DNA from: Flavobacterium anhuiense
GTDB lineage: Bacteria; Bacteroidota; Bacteroidia; Flavobacteriales; Flavobacteriaceae
Direction of reading: 5' to 3'
DNA: 64,000 nucleotides
Assembly (NCBI RefSeq): GCF_900101855.1
Contig: NZ_FMVC01000003.1
Span: 1 to 64,000 of the forward strand
Part shown: one piece after another, positions 8,104 to 16,928 of the stretch
How the letters are laid out: every line of letters starts with the position of its first letter
How positions within the stretch are numbered: the stretch's first letter is position 1
Notes under the pieces: model-generated
Database searches by the model: none
What the model saw: only the letters and a program-made list of their open reading frames with translations
What the model was told of the DNA's origin: nothing
Made by a program: the position numbers and the translations under genes

Positions 8104-10503
8104 ATGATTACAAACACATCATTAGAATACAAAGGCGATTTATACCCATCAAAAATTGTCTCTTATGAACATGAAGGAGATTCTATTTTCTTTAATACCG
8201 ACAACAAAGTAATTTTAAAAGTTACTGTTCTTCGTGATAGTTTAATCCGATTCCGTTTTACTACAAAAGGTTATTTCAGCAATGACTTCTCATATGCTAT
8301 CGATAAAAGCCAGCTTCACGGTTATAATTTTTTAGAACTTACGGAAGAAGAAACCTATTTCCAGATTAGGACTAGCAAAGTAAAATGTAAAATCCAAAAA
8401 GCAGATCTTCGTCTTTCCATTTATGATTTAAACGATTTTCTTATTCTAGAGGATGAACTTGGTTTTCATTGGGAAGAAAGTTATGAATATGGCGGAAACA
8501 TTGTAAAAATGAGTAAATATTCTAAAGATGGTGAATGTTATTACGGTCTTGGAGATAAAGCGACTCAAATGAATCTTAAAGGCAAAAGAGTAGAAAATTT
8601 TGCTACAGATCAATATGCTTACCAAAAAGATCAGGAACCTTTATATAAAGTTGTTCCGTTTTACATTGGCTTGCACAACAAACAATCGTACGGAATATTT
8701 TTTGATAATACCTTTAGAACTTTCTTCGATTTCTGTCAAGAAAGAAGAAATATTACCAGCTTTTGGGCAGAAGGTGGCGAAATGAACTATTATTTCATTT
8801 ATGGCCCTCAAATGCAGGACGTTGTAACCACTTACACCGATTTAACGGGTAAACCAGAATTGCCGCCACTTTGGGTTTTAGGCTACCATCAATGCAAGTG
8901 GAGTTATTATCCTGAAAGTAAAGTAAAAGAAATCACATCAAAATTTAGGGAACTTCAAATTCCGTGTGATGCCATTTATTTGGACATTGATTATATGGAT
9001 GGTTTTAGATGTTTTACTTGGAACAAAAACTATTTTCCAGATCCAAAGAAAATGGTCGCTGAATTAGCCGAAGATGGTTTTAAAACTGTTGTAATTATAG
9101 ATCCCGGAATTAAAATTGACAAAGATTATTGGGTTTATAAAGAAGCTTTAGAAAAGGATTATTTCTGCAAAAGAGCCGACGGTCCTTATATGAAGGGAAA
9201 AGTCTGGCCAGGCGAATGTAATTTTCCTGATTATACAAATCCCGCAGTTAGAGAATGGTGGGCAGGTTTATTTAAAGAATTAGTTTCGGAAATAGGCGTA
9301 AAGGGAGTTTGGAACGACATGAATGAACCTGCAGTAATGGAAGTTCCAAATAAAACATTTCCGATGGATGTGCGTCATTTTTATGATGGAAATCCGTGCA
9401 GTCATAGAAAAGCACATAATATTTACGGAACACAAATGGCAAGAGCAACTTATCATGGAGTTAAACGATTTGCTTATCCGAAACGTCCGTTTGTAATTAC
9501 AAGATCGGCTTATTCTGGAGCACAGCGATATACTTCTTCTTGGACAGGAGATAATGTGGCCACTTGGGAACATTTATGGATTGCAAATATACAAGTGCAG
9601 AGAATGTCCATTTCGGGAATGGGATTTACTGGTTCTGATATCGGAGGATTTGCAGAACAGCCTTCAGGCGAGTTGTATGCCCGTTGGATTCAATTAGGTG
9701 TTTTTCACCCTTTTTGTAGAACGCACTCTTCAGGAGATCACGGAAATCAAGAACCATGGTCATTTGACGAAGAAGTGATTAATATCACTAGAAAATTTGT
9801 TAGTCTTCGCTATCAATTGCTTCCTTATTTATATACCATGTTTTGGCAGTATATTGAAGAAGGAGTTCCGATGTTAAAACCACTCGTTTACTTTGATCAG
9901 GACGATACGCAGACGCATTATCGAAACGATGAATTTATTTTTGGAAATCAAATTTTAGTTTGTCCAATACTTGAACCTAACGCTGTAGGTAGACGTATGT
10001 ATATTCCTAGAGGTGAATGGTATAACTACTGGACAAATGAGCTTTTTATTGGCGGAAGAGAGATTTGGATTGATAGTAAATTTGATGAAATTCCTGTTTT
10101 TGTAAAAGCAGGTGCCATTATTCCTAAATATCCAGTTCAGCAATATGTGGGCGAGTTAGAATTTGATGAATTGATACTTGACGTTTATTATAAAAATGGT
10201 AAAGAGCAGTCGGCAGTTTACGAAGATGCTCAAGATGGTTATGATTATAAAAAAGGACGTTATAGCTATTTGTCATTTAGAAATATAGGGAAAGAAAAGG
10301 AACTTATTATTCAGGTTCACAAAGAAGGGAAATACGAAACACCATACTCGAAATATAAAATCAATTTAATTGGACTTCCATTTAAAGTTACGGAAATTGA
10401 AATTGACAATGAAAAAATTGAGTTTGACGAAATTAGTTTCGAGCAGAATAATTTCTTATTGGTTGATAAAGAGTTTAATGAGCTTCACATTATTGGTGAA
10501 TAG
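8104..10503 (+). CDS. Glycoside hydrolase family 31 alpha-glucosidase
   Basis: A 799-residue GH31 enzyme, most likely an alpha-glucosidase acting on the non-reducing ends of maltooligosaccharides or glycogen fragments. It has an N-terminal beta-sandwich, the barrel with nucleophile Asp405 in KGVWNDMNEPAVM, acid/base Asp483 in SWTGDNVATW, and FTGSDIGGF. A distal C-terminal beta-domain follows. No N-terminal signal peptide is visible, so a cytoplasmic location is inferred. Its place beside glgACB suggests a role in glycogen turnover; alternative GH31 activities such as alpha-xylosidase are less likely by context. Confidence 0.92.
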   Translation: MITNTSLEYKGDLYPSKIVSYEHEGDSIFFNTDNKVILKVTVLRDSLIRFRFTTKGYFSNDFSYAIDKSQLHGYNFLELTEEETYFQIRTSKVKCKIQKADLRLSIYDLNDFLILEDELGFHWEESYEYGGNIVKMSKYSKDGECYYGLGDKATQMNLKGKRVENFATDQYAYQKDQEPLYKVVPFYIGLHNKQSYGIFFDNTFRTFFDFCQERRNITSFWAEGGEMNYYFIYGPQMQDVVTTYTDLTGKPELPPLWVLGYHQCKWSYYPESKVKEITSKFRELQIPCDAIYLDIDYMDGFRCFTWNKNYFPDPKKMVAELAEDGFKTVVIIDPGIKIDKDYWVYKEALEKDYFCKRADGPYMKGKVWPGECNFPDYTNPAVREWWAGLFKELVSEIGVKGVWNDMNEPAVMEVPNKTFPMDVRHFYDGNPCSHRKAHNIYGTQMARATYHGVKRFAYPKRPFVITRSAYSGAQRYTSSWTGDNVATWEHLWIANIQVQRMSISGMGFTGSDIGGFAEQPSGELYARWIQLGVFHPFCRTHSSGDHGNQEPWSFDEEVINITRKFVSLRYQLLPYLYTMFWQYIEEGVPMLKPLVYFDQDDTQTHYRNDEFIFGNQILVCPILEPNAVGRRMYIPRGEWYNYWTNELFIGGREIWIDSKFDEIPVFVKAGAIIPKYPVQQYVGELEFDELILDVYYKNGKEQSAVYEDAQDGYDYKKGRYSYLSFRNIGKEKELIIQVHKEGKYETPYSKYKINLIGLPFKVTEIEIDNEKIEFDEISFEQNNFLLVDKEFNELHIIGE

Positions 10504-10559
10504 TCAAATTTTGATAATTTTTTGATTTATCGTATAAAACATTTTATATTTTTTAATCG

Positions 10560-10567
10560 TATTTTTG
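10560..10567 (+). promoter_or_regulatory. Candidate -7 element of the M48 peptidase gene
   Basis: TATTTTTG matches TANNTTTG 20 bases before the ATG at 10588, predicting a very short leader and supporting that start. The -33 region is not recognisable. Confidence 0.4.
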
Positions 10568-10587
10568 TTATAAAAATAGCTCGAATT

Positions 10588-11397
10588 ATGAAAAAATATG
10601 TGTTTTTAGGGGTTTTTGGAGCACTTATTATGGGTTGCGCAACAAATCCAATTACGGGAAAACAAAATTTGAATTTTGTTTCGAATAGCGAATTATTTCC
10701 ATCTTCTTTTCAGCAATACAGCCAGTTTTTAAATGAAAACAAAGTTATTACTGGAACTGCAGATGCAAAACTTGTTGAAACTGTAGGGTTTAAAATAAAG
10801 GCAGCTGCGGAGAGATACTTAAATTATTTAGGTCAGACACAATACTTAAAAGATTATCGTTGGGAATATAAATTGGTTGATAATAAAGAAGTAAATGCAT
10901 GGTGCCTTCCAGGAGGCAAAATTGTGGTTTATTCTGGAATTCTGCCAATTACACAAAACGAATCAGGTTTGGCAACGGTAATGGGGCATGAAGTTTCTCA
11001 CGCATTAGCAAATCACGGTGCGCAAAGAATGTCTGCGGCACAACTACAGCAAATAGGAGGTGCAGCTTTAGGAGCAGCAACTAGCGGAAAATCTGAAGCG
11101 ACCCAGCAGATATTTGCACAAGCATACGGAATTGGTTCTGAGGTAGGAGTTATGCTTCCATTTAGCAGAAGCAACGAAAGTGAAGCTGATAAAATTGGTT
11201 TGACTTTGATGGCAATTGCAGGTTACAATCCAGATGATGCTGTAGCTTTTTGGAGCAGAATGGCGGCGAAATCAGGTGGTTCAGGAACTCCAGAATTCAT
11301 GAGCACTCACCCTTCTGATGCTACAAGAATTGCAAATATTAAAGCTTTAATTCCCGAAGCAAAAGCAATTGCATTAAAAGTAGGGACTATTAAATAA
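10588..11397 (+). CDS. M48 family metallopeptidase lipoprotein
   Basis: A 269-residue zinc metalloprotease resembling the BepA/LoiP/YcaL type of periplasmic proteases. The N-terminus is a lipoprotein signal (ALIMGCATNP, lipidated Cys near residue 16) followed by NPITGKQNL, common in this family. Zinc ligands are His134 and His138 in HEVSH and Glu199 in NESEAD. The ATG at 10588 is preferred over an in-frame upstream start because it gives a clean signal peptide. Likely role is outer-membrane protein quality control. A terminator follows at 11421-11449. Confidence 0.9.
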   Translation: MKKYVFLGVFGALIMGCATNPITGKQNLNFVSNSELFPSSFQQYSQFLNENKVITGTADAKLVETVGFKIKAAAERYLNYLGQTQYLKDYRWEYKLVDNKEVNAWCLPGGKIVVYSGILPITQNESGLATVMGHEVSHALANHGAQRMSAAQLQQIGGAALGAATSGKSEATQQIFAQAYGIGSEVGVMLPFSRSNESEADKIGLTLMAIAGYNPDDAVAFWSRMAAKSGGSGTPEFMSTHPSDATRIANIKALIPEAKAIALKVGTIK

Positions 11398-11420
11398 AAT
11401 ATATTTTTAGGATAATTCAG

Positions 11421-11449
11421 AAAAGCTATTCATTACGAATGGCTTTTTT
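11421..11449 (+). terminator. Terminator after the M48 peptidase gene
   Basis: AAAAGCTATTC and GAATGGCTTTTTT form a stem with one mismatch and a five-base loop, followed by T residues, 24 bases after the stop codon. Confidence 0.75.
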
Positions 11450-11541
11450 GTTTATAATTTATTAATGAACGAATTAGATAATTTGTATTTGATTATCATA
11501 AAAAATAGATAAATTCGTAGCCTATTTAACAAACCATTTCT

Positions 11542-12846
11542 ATGAAAAACCTACCAAAAGGAGATAAGAAGCTTTTAAATGCTTGGGCATTTTATGATTG
11601 GGCAAATTCAGTTTACACACTTACAATCGCTTCGGCAGTGTTTCCAATTTTTTATGAAGCGTTATTCAGTGATCGTGATCATTACATTGATGTTTTTGGT
11701 CTTCACCTAAAAAATTCAGCATTAATTAGTTTTATCACAGCAGCGGCCTTTTTGGTTGTATCTTTTATTTCTCCTTTATTATCGGGTATTGCCGATTATG
11801 TTGGTAACAAAAAATCCTTCATGAAATTTTTCTGTTATGTGGGAGCTTTGTCATGCATGGGGTTGTATTGGTTTGATCTTGAAAATATTTATGTTGGACT
11901 AGCATTTTATTTCCTTGGATTATTAGGATACTGGGGAAGTTTGGTTTTTTATAATTCATATTTGCCAGATATCGCTTTTGAAGAACAGCAAGATAGAATT
12001 AGTGCAAAAGGATATTCTTTAGGTTACATTGGAAGTGTTCTTTTGTTGGCTATCAATTTATGGATGATAATGGGAGCTGAAAATGATGCTGCAAGAATGG
12101 AAGCTATGCGTTATTCTTTTGTAATGGTAGGAGTATGGTGGATTTTATTTAGCCAGTACACTTATTATTATTTGCCAAAAGGAAGTAAAGAAACAGGACA
12201 GAAACTAACAAAAGCTGTTGTGTTTAATGGTTTTAAAGAATTAAAAAAGGTTTGGGCATTATTACAGGAAAATATTCCTTTAAAGCGTTACTTAGGAGGT
12301 TTCTTTGTTTCCAGTATGGCGGTTCAAACTGTAATGCTTGTAGCGACCTATTTTGGAGCGCAGGAAATTCAGTGGTCTTCAAAAGAAGAAAGTACAATAG
12401 GTTTAATAATTTGCATTTTATTAATTCAGATTGTAGCTGTTTTTGGAGCACTTTTAACTTCTTATGCTTCTTCTAAACGGGGTAATATTCCAACTTTGAT
12501 TTTTATTAATGCGATTTGGGCAGTTTTCTGTGCTTTAGCTTACTTTATAACATTGCCGACACACTTTTATGTTATGGCAACGGTTGTAGGATTTGTAATG
12601 GGTGGAATTCAAGCTTTATCACGATCTACATATTCTAAATTATTGCCAGAAACAGAAGATACAGCATCATTCTTTAGTTTTTATGACGTGGCTGAAAAGG
12701 TCGGAATTGTAATTGGAATGTGTGTTTACGGAATTATTGATCAGATTACAGGAAGTCCGCGCGCGGCTATTGTGATTTTGGCGATATTCTTTGTAACATC
12801 AATTTTCCTTTTAAGAAGAGTACATAAAAAAGACGTTTCAAATTAA
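11542..12846 (+). CDS. MFS transporter, UMF1 (Atg22-like) family
   Basis: A 434-residue membrane protein with about 12 transmembrane segments. The N-terminal WAFYDWANSVYTLTIASAVFPIFY is the signature of the UMF1 family, relatives of the yeast vacuole effluxer Atg22 within the major facilitator superfamily. Substrate in bacteria is unknown; amino acid efflux is only an inference from Atg22. A possible promoter TTTG-N18-TAAATTCG lies upstream (-7-like element near 11510). The last codons form the left arm of a terminator hairpin. Confidence 0.88.
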   Translation: MKNLPKGDKKLLNAWAFYDWANSVYTLTIASAVFPIFYEALFSDRDHYIDVFGLHLKNSALISFITAAAFLVVSFISPLLSGIADYVGNKKSFMKFFCYVGALSCMGLYWFDLENIYVGLAFYFLGLLGYWGSLVFYNSYLPDIAFEEQQDRISAKGYSLGYIGSVLLLAINLWMIMGAENDAARMEAMRYSFVMVGVWWILFSQYTYYYLPKGSKETGQKLTKAVVFNGFKELKKVWALLQENIPLKRYLGGFFVSSMAVQTVMLVATYFGAQEIQWSSKEESTIGLIICILLIQIVAVFGALLTSYASSKRGNIPTLIFINAIWAVFCALAYFITLPTHFYVMATVVGFVMGGIQALSRSTYSKLLPETEDTASFFSFYDVAEKVGIVIGMCVYGIIDQITGSPRAAIVILAIFFVTSIFLLRRVHKKDVSN

Positions 12847-12860
12847 TTGAAACGTCTTTT
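12828..12860 (+). terminator. Terminator that encloses the stop codon of the UMF1 gene
   Basis: AAAAGACGTTTCAA (12828-12841) and TTGAAACGTCTTTT (12847-12860) form a perfect 14-base-pair stem; the five-base loop ATTAA contains the TAA stop codon. It is symmetrical and may also act for the convergent gene on the other strand. Confidence 0.8.
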
Positions 12861-12934
12861 GCAACAACCAATATCACGAATTGCAAGAATAGTTTGACTG
12901 ATGATTTCTTTTGTATTCGTGATATTTATAATAA

Positions 12935-13660
12935 TCAACCTTTTGTAATAGTTCCAGATCCAGAAACTTTTACATCTCTTTTTTCAGGATTTCCAATATA
13001 TTTTATATTTCCAGAACCAGCAACTCTAGCTGTTATGCTTTCATCACAAGTTACTTTGCTGTTTCCTGAACCAGAAACGTTAGCTTCTACAATTTTAGAT
13101 TTTAAGCTCGAAGCGTCAATATCACCAGAACCAGAAAGTTTGGTTGTAAGCTTAGTTGCAGTCCCTTTTAAATGAATATTTCCGGAGCCGCTTACATGCA
13201 ATTCTAAGTTATTAGTATCAACTGGAAGAGTTAAATTTCCTGAACCTGCTAATTTTAGTGCTAGATTATCATTTTTAATGACATCTTTCGACTGAATATC
13301 TCCTGAGCCAGCTAAACTCAATTCTGAAATTTTCTCAAATGGAACGGTAACTTGAATTTTATTGCCTGAGCTTGTACGTATTTGAGTTCCTTTTTCAATA
13401 TAAATTTTTAACGATTTATCTTCAACTTCTACTTTGATTGCAGATAATAAATTTTCTTCTCCTTTTATGGTGATTTTCCCTTCTTTGCCAGACACCAAGT
13501 CTACATCAAAGAAACCTGCTATTTTAACTCCATCATAATCTCCTGTGCTTCTAGTTTCAGAAACTACTTTTCCGTTTCCTTGAAGTTTGATTTTGTCTTG
13601 CGCATTTATATTGCTAATTGTGCAAAGTATAAATGCTAATAATAAAATTGATTTTTTCAT
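12935..13660 (-). CDS. Secreted head-GIN domain (DUF2807) protein
   Basis: A 241-residue exported protein with a signal peptide (MKKSILLLAFILCTISNINA). The rest is a putative auto-transporter adhesin head GIN domain (DUF2807): GDYDGVKIAGFFDVDLV, then repeated GSGN/GSGD/GSGT turns every 20 residues or so, predicting a parallel beta-helix. Function of this family in Bacteroidota is unknown. It is the last gene of a leftward group with a DUF4097-like protein, a membrane protein and an ECF sigma factor, with 19 bases to the upstream gene. Confidence 0.88.
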   Translation of the reverse strand: MKKSILLLAFILCTISNINAQDKIKLQGNGKVVSETRSTGDYDGVKIAGFFDVDLVSGKEGKITIKGEENLLSAIKVEVEDKSLKIYIEKGTQIRTSSGNKIQVTVPFEKISELSLAGSGDIQSKDVIKNDNLALKLAGSGNLTLPVDTNNLELHVSGSGNIHLKGTATKLTTKLSGSGDIDASSLKSKIVEANVSGSGNSKVTCDESITARVAGSGNIKYIGNPEKRDVKVSGSGTITKG

Positions 13661-13679
13661 TGTTTTGATTTTTAGATGA

Positions 13680-14738
13680 TTATTTTTTTGTTAGCGAAAT
13701 ATTCCCGTAGTTGGAAGTAATATTGATTTTGTTCTGGCCTTTTTTCTTGTAGAAGCCTGCAATTCTCTTGCTGTTGCTTTTAATTTCAGTAACAGAAAGT
13801 TCTAAAGAATTATCATGTTTGATGTTTGTATATTTTCCTGATATGTCAAAGTCAAAAGCGTAGTTTGGAACATAGCCAATTGTAACGTCAGTATATCCGG
13901 AGTTTATCGTAATATTTCCAGCTTTTTCGGTCACAGTTCCTATGCTGATTTTACTGTAATTGGTATCATAACTAAAATTGCTTGAGATTTCCCCAATAAT
14001 AAAAGTCAAATAATTTCCAGAACCATTTAAAGAATTGATTTTTTGAAATTTAAGTGTTCCGTAGTTGCAATCTGCTTTAATGTTTTGGCCGTCATTTAAA
14101 TTGACATCAGTATAGCTTGCATTTAGATTCAGGTTTCCAGAATCATTAATTTTAAGATTTGAATATCTCGCATCGATATTTCCTGCTTTTATATAGTCTA
14201 TACTCGAATTTTGGCAGTACTGAATCGATATTTGATTATTAGATCCGCTTAATTTTCCTAAAGTAACTTTCCCGTATTTACAGTCTATATCTGTAGAAGA
14301 TTCTGCATTCGGAATAGAAATATTACCGTATTTATTTGCTAGTTTAATCGTTCCGTTTTTTGGAATTTTAATAACATAGTTAATTTCAAAACTGTTATTA
14401 CTTCCTTTGCTTTTAATATTTGAACTTCCAAGCGTAGTTACTGCGGTTACCATACTTTTAAGAGCTGTGATATCCACATCTATGCTGTTTAAGCGCTCGT
14501 TTACCCAATTTTCGTTTGGGCCATTTACTTTTATGGTAATATCAAGATCAATTTTATCTTCATCCCAAGTAGTTACAGTAATATTACCATATTTATTGTC
14601 TACATCAATTCCTGCATTTGAGTTTACGATATACGTTTTTTTAATTGTTTTTTGTTTGGTGACAAAAGCGTCATCATTTGAAAATCCTAAAAGAGGAATC
14701 AAAAGAAATAAGATGAGTAAGTTATAATGTTTTTTCAT
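13680..14738 (-). CDS. Secreted beta-helix protein, DUF4097-like
   Basis: A 352-residue exported protein with a signal peptide ending near LLGFSNDDAF. The chain repeats YGNI/YGKV/YSNL/YTDV motifs (NKYGNITVTTWDEDKIDLDI, NYGTLKF, SGYTDVTIG), indicating a solenoid or adhesin-like fold of the DUF4097/DUF4098 kind. Function unknown. Its start codon lies inside the end of the upstream membrane-protein gene (17-base overlap), so the two are coupled, and DUF2807 follows. The arrangement sigma factor, membrane protein, two surface-like proteins suggests a cell-envelope sensing operon. Confidence 0.8.
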   Translation of the reverse strand: MKKHYNLLILFLLIPLLGFSNDDAFVTKQKTIKKTYIVNSNAGIDVDNKYGNITVTTWDEDKIDLDITIKVNGPNENWVNERLNSIDVDITALKSMVTAVTTLGSSNIKSKGSNNSFEINYVIKIPKNGTIKLANKYGNISIPNAESSTDIDCKYGKVTLGKLSGSNNQISIQYCQNSSIDYIKAGNIDARYSNLKINDSGNLNLNASYTDVNLNDGQNIKADCNYGTLKFQKINSLNGSGNYLTFIIGEISSNFSYDTNYSKISIGTVTEKAGNITINSGYTDVTIGYVPNYAFDFDISGKYTNIKHDNSLELSVTEIKSNSKRIAGFYKKKGQNKINITSNYGNISLTKK

Positions 14739-15255
14739 TAGAGGTGTTTTTTAGTTTTTCGTTGTCTTCAATTCTTTTCAGAACGGTTTGCAAAAAAGAA
14801 ATACGCGTTTGAAGATTACTAATCATCGCATAAATAATTTGTTTGTTCTCGCCATTTTTTTGCAATTCATTTATGATTTTTTGATAATCAGCGTCAAAAG
14901 TTTTCATCTGCTTCATAGCGTCATTAATAATCTGCTGATTTTCTGGCGAATTTTTCTCTTTCAGTTTAACCAGTTCGTTGTCAATTAGAATGTTGAAAAT
15001 AGAATCGGTGCGTTTAGTCTCTTTAGAAGCAAATTTGAATTCTTTTGGTTTTTCATTTTTATAAAAAATAGATATTCCAAGCATCAATACGATCGAAGCG
15101 GCAATAGCAGTCACGAACCAATATCTTTTCTTAGGCTCTTTTTTGTTTAATTTTTGAAGAAAATCCATTTGGTGATCCGGATTTAATTTCTGAATATCCC
15201 ATTGGTTTTCAAATCTGTTGAATAATTCGTCTAAGTTGTCTTTTTCATTTTTCAT
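14722..15255 (-). CDS. Single-pass membrane protein, likely anti-sigma factor
   Basis: A 177-residue protein with an acidic N-terminal part (NLDELFNRFENQWDIQKLNPDHQMDFLQKL), one transmembrane segment near residues 44-62 (FVTAIAASIVLMLGISIFY) and a long helical C-terminal domain outside the membrane rich in Lys and Glu. Position directly after an ECF sigma gene (14 bases) and topology with a short cytoplasmic N-terminus fit a membrane anti-sigma factor, although I recognise no ZAS zinc motif. It overlaps the next gene by 17 bases. Confidence 0.65.
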   Translation of the reverse strand: MKNEKDNLDELFNRFENQWDIQKLNPDHQMDFLQKLNKKEPKKRYWFVTAIAASIVLMLGISIFYKNEKPKEFKFASKETKRTDSIFNILIDNELVKLKEKNSPENQQIINDAMKQMKTFDADYQKIINELQKNGENKQIIYAMISNLQTRISFLQTVLKRIEDNEKLKNTSNEKTL

Positions 15256-15269
15256 AATTCCAATTCATT

Positions 15270-15824
15270 TTATATCTCTTCCAATTTTTTTCTCAAACTA
15301 TCTTTTGCTCTGCTCAAGGTTGTTCTGCAATTTGCGTATGTGATGTTTAAAATTTCGCAGATTTCTTCTTGATCATAACCTTCTATATAAAAAAGCGTCA
15401 GCACCATTCTGTAATTATCTTTCAGCTGCAGAATTGTATCTAAGACTTGTTTTACTTTCAGAGAGTTTAAGTCAATATTATCAGAAATAATTCCGTCGTT
15501 TTCTTCAATTTTATAAAGCTGTTTACTTAAATCTTCTACTTGAAAAGAGTTATTTTTCTTGTAAAAATCGATGCTATAATTGATGATTATTTTTTTTAAC
15601 CATGCTCCAAAAGCCACTTCTTGTTTATAGTCATTGATTTTTGTAAAAGCTTTTAAGAAACCTTCTTGCATGACGTCTTGTGCAAAATGTTCGTCTTTTA
15701 CAATACGAAAAGCCACATTATACATCGCCTTACAATAGCGATTGTATATTTCAAACTGCGCTTTTTGGTTATTGTTTTTACAAAGCGCAATTAGTTCTTC
15801 GATATTTTGGTTGTTTATATTCAA
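15270..15824 (-). CDS. ECF RNA polymerase sigma factor
   Basis: A 184-residue sigma-70 family protein. Region 2 shows AMYNVAFRIVKDEHFAQDVMQEGFLKAF, and region 4 shows NYRMVLTLFYIEGYDQEEICEILNITYANCRTTLSRAKDSLRKKL, the helix-turn-helix for the -35 element. The frame stays open upstream to 16046 but that part is not sigma-like; a TTG start at 15824 gives normal family length and no ATG exists between. It begins an operon with a membrane anti-sigma-like protein and two secreted beta-solenoid proteins and is divergent from a lipoprotein gene, which may be its target. Confidence 0.85.
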   Translation of the reverse strand: MNINNQNIEELIALCKNNNQKAQFEIYNRYCKAMYNVAFRIVKDEHFAQDVMQEGFLKAFTKINDYKQEVAFGAWLKKIIINYSIDFYKKNNSFQVEDLSKQLYKIEENDGIISDNIDLNSLKVKQVLDTILQLKDNYRMVLTLFYIEGYDQEEICEILNITYANCRTTLSRAKDSLRKKLEEI

Positions 15825-15987
15825 GTAGTGGCTTTTGGTTTTTAATATAGACTTGGCTTTTTTTTGTTTGTTACAGTTTTGATAAAAAAATAAAAAATAT
15901 TTTTTGATTTTACGTAATGCCGTAAGGTATAATACATTCGTTGCTATAATTTCACATAAAATTTTAATACCAAAAACAAATTCAATT

Positions 15988-16668
15988 ATGAGAAAACTAA
16001 AAAAATGCTTTGCAATCCTGTTTGTTATGACAGGACTTATGTTCAATTCATGTAGCAGTGATTCTGAAGAAACTGCCGGAGAATCAACAGGAGATTATTG
16101 GCCTTCAAAAGTGGGAAATCAATGGGTCTTTGACCAAGATGGATCAGAAAGCACGGTAAAAATTGAAAGTTCATCTAATAAAGACGGCAATACGTATTAT
16201 AAATTTAATCAGCTATTCGGGGCTACCGAAGAAGTTTCTGGAACCGCTGGTGCTTCACTAAAAAAAGTAAGGGGAGATTACTATGTAAGTATAGACGAAG
16301 TTACTTACAATGCAGAGGGAATAACTGGTAAAATGACAGGTTACGAATTTATCATTTTTAAAGATTATTTAGAAGTGAATCAAACTTGGGAAGGTAGCTA
16401 TTCACAAGAAACAACTTTTAATATACCTAATTTTCCATCTATTAAAATGAATGTAAAATATACAGGAACTATCTTAGAAAAAGGAAGCATAAAAGTGAAA
16501 GAGGTAACTTATAATAATGTTGTTAAATTTAAATTTCATTTAGAAGCTTCAACGCAAGGGCAAACTTCTTCATATGATACTTACTATTGGATTGCTAAAG
16601 ATGTCGGAATTGTAAAATTAGAGTCATCAGGAACTACTTCAGAACTCGTTTCGTACTCTTTGAAATAA
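15988..16668 (+). CDS. Lipoprotein of unknown function
   Basis: A 226-residue protein with a lipoprotein signal (LMFNSCSSDSEE, Cys near residue 22; acidic residues after the Cys resemble the flavobacterial surface-export signal). The body begins with DYWPSKVGNQWVFD and is beta-rich, as in several Bacteroidota lipoproteins that have no assigned role. The ATG at 15988 is chosen because it gives a clean signal peptide. It is transcribed away from the ECF sigma operon with a 163-base divergent gap, so regulation by that sigma factor is possible. A terminator follows. Confidence 0.75.
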   Translation: MRKLKKCFAILFVMTGLMFNSCSSDSEETAGESTGDYWPSKVGNQWVFDQDGSESTVKIESSSNKDGNTYYKFNQLFGATEEVSGTAGASLKKVRGDYYVSIDEVTYNAEGITGKMTGYEFIIFKDYLEVNQTWEGSYSQETTFNIPNFPSIKMNVKYTGTILEKGSIKVKEVTYNNVVKFKFHLEASTQGQTSSYDTYYWIAKDVGIVKLESSGTTSELVSYSLK

Positions 16669-16686
16669 TAGCAGAAATAATATGTT

Positions 16687-16718
16687 AAAAAACCCGAAAA
16701 AAGATTTTCGGGTTTTTT
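16687..16718 (+). terminator. Terminator after the lipoprotein gene
   Basis: AAAACCCGAAAA and TTTTCGGGTTTT pair around a short loop and end in a T run, 19 bases after the stop codon. Confidence 0.85.
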
Positions 16719-16753
16719 ATTTTCTAAACTGTACAATCGATTGTATTTTGAAA

Positions 16754-16787
16754 TTGCTTAATTGGAATTATTTGTACTTTAAGTTTG
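16754..16787 (+). promoter_or_regulatory. Candidate promoter of lon
   Basis: TTG (16754-16756), 23 bases, then TAAGTTTG (16780-16787) fits the Bacteroidota consensus at the long end of the spacing range. The predicted start near 16794 leaves a leader of about 135 bases before the lon ATG. No heat-shock operator such as CIRCE was seen in the leader. Confidence 0.4.
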
Positions 16788-16928
16788 TTTTGGCATAATG
16801 ATTGTCTATTTTTATGCCCTATCTTGTAATTGAAAAACGAAACCTGTTTTCAGTAAAAACTTCAATAAGCTATACTCTTTTTACGGATAGTATTAAAAAT
16901 TTAATGACAAAACGACTTATATTTTATT

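Noticed and set aside
12950..13300. Possible CRISPR or DNA tandem array
   Set aside because: The recurring words encode GSGN/GSGD turns of the DUF2807 protein; spacing is irregular and the copies are not identical.
14407..14727. Plus-strand frame of 106 codons
   Set aside because: Lies wholly inside the well-supported DUF4097-like gene on the minus strand and resembles no protein.
15825..16046. N-terminal extension of the ECF sigma factor
   Set aside because: The added residues are not sigma-like and overlap the divergent lipoprotein gene; a TTG start gives normal length.
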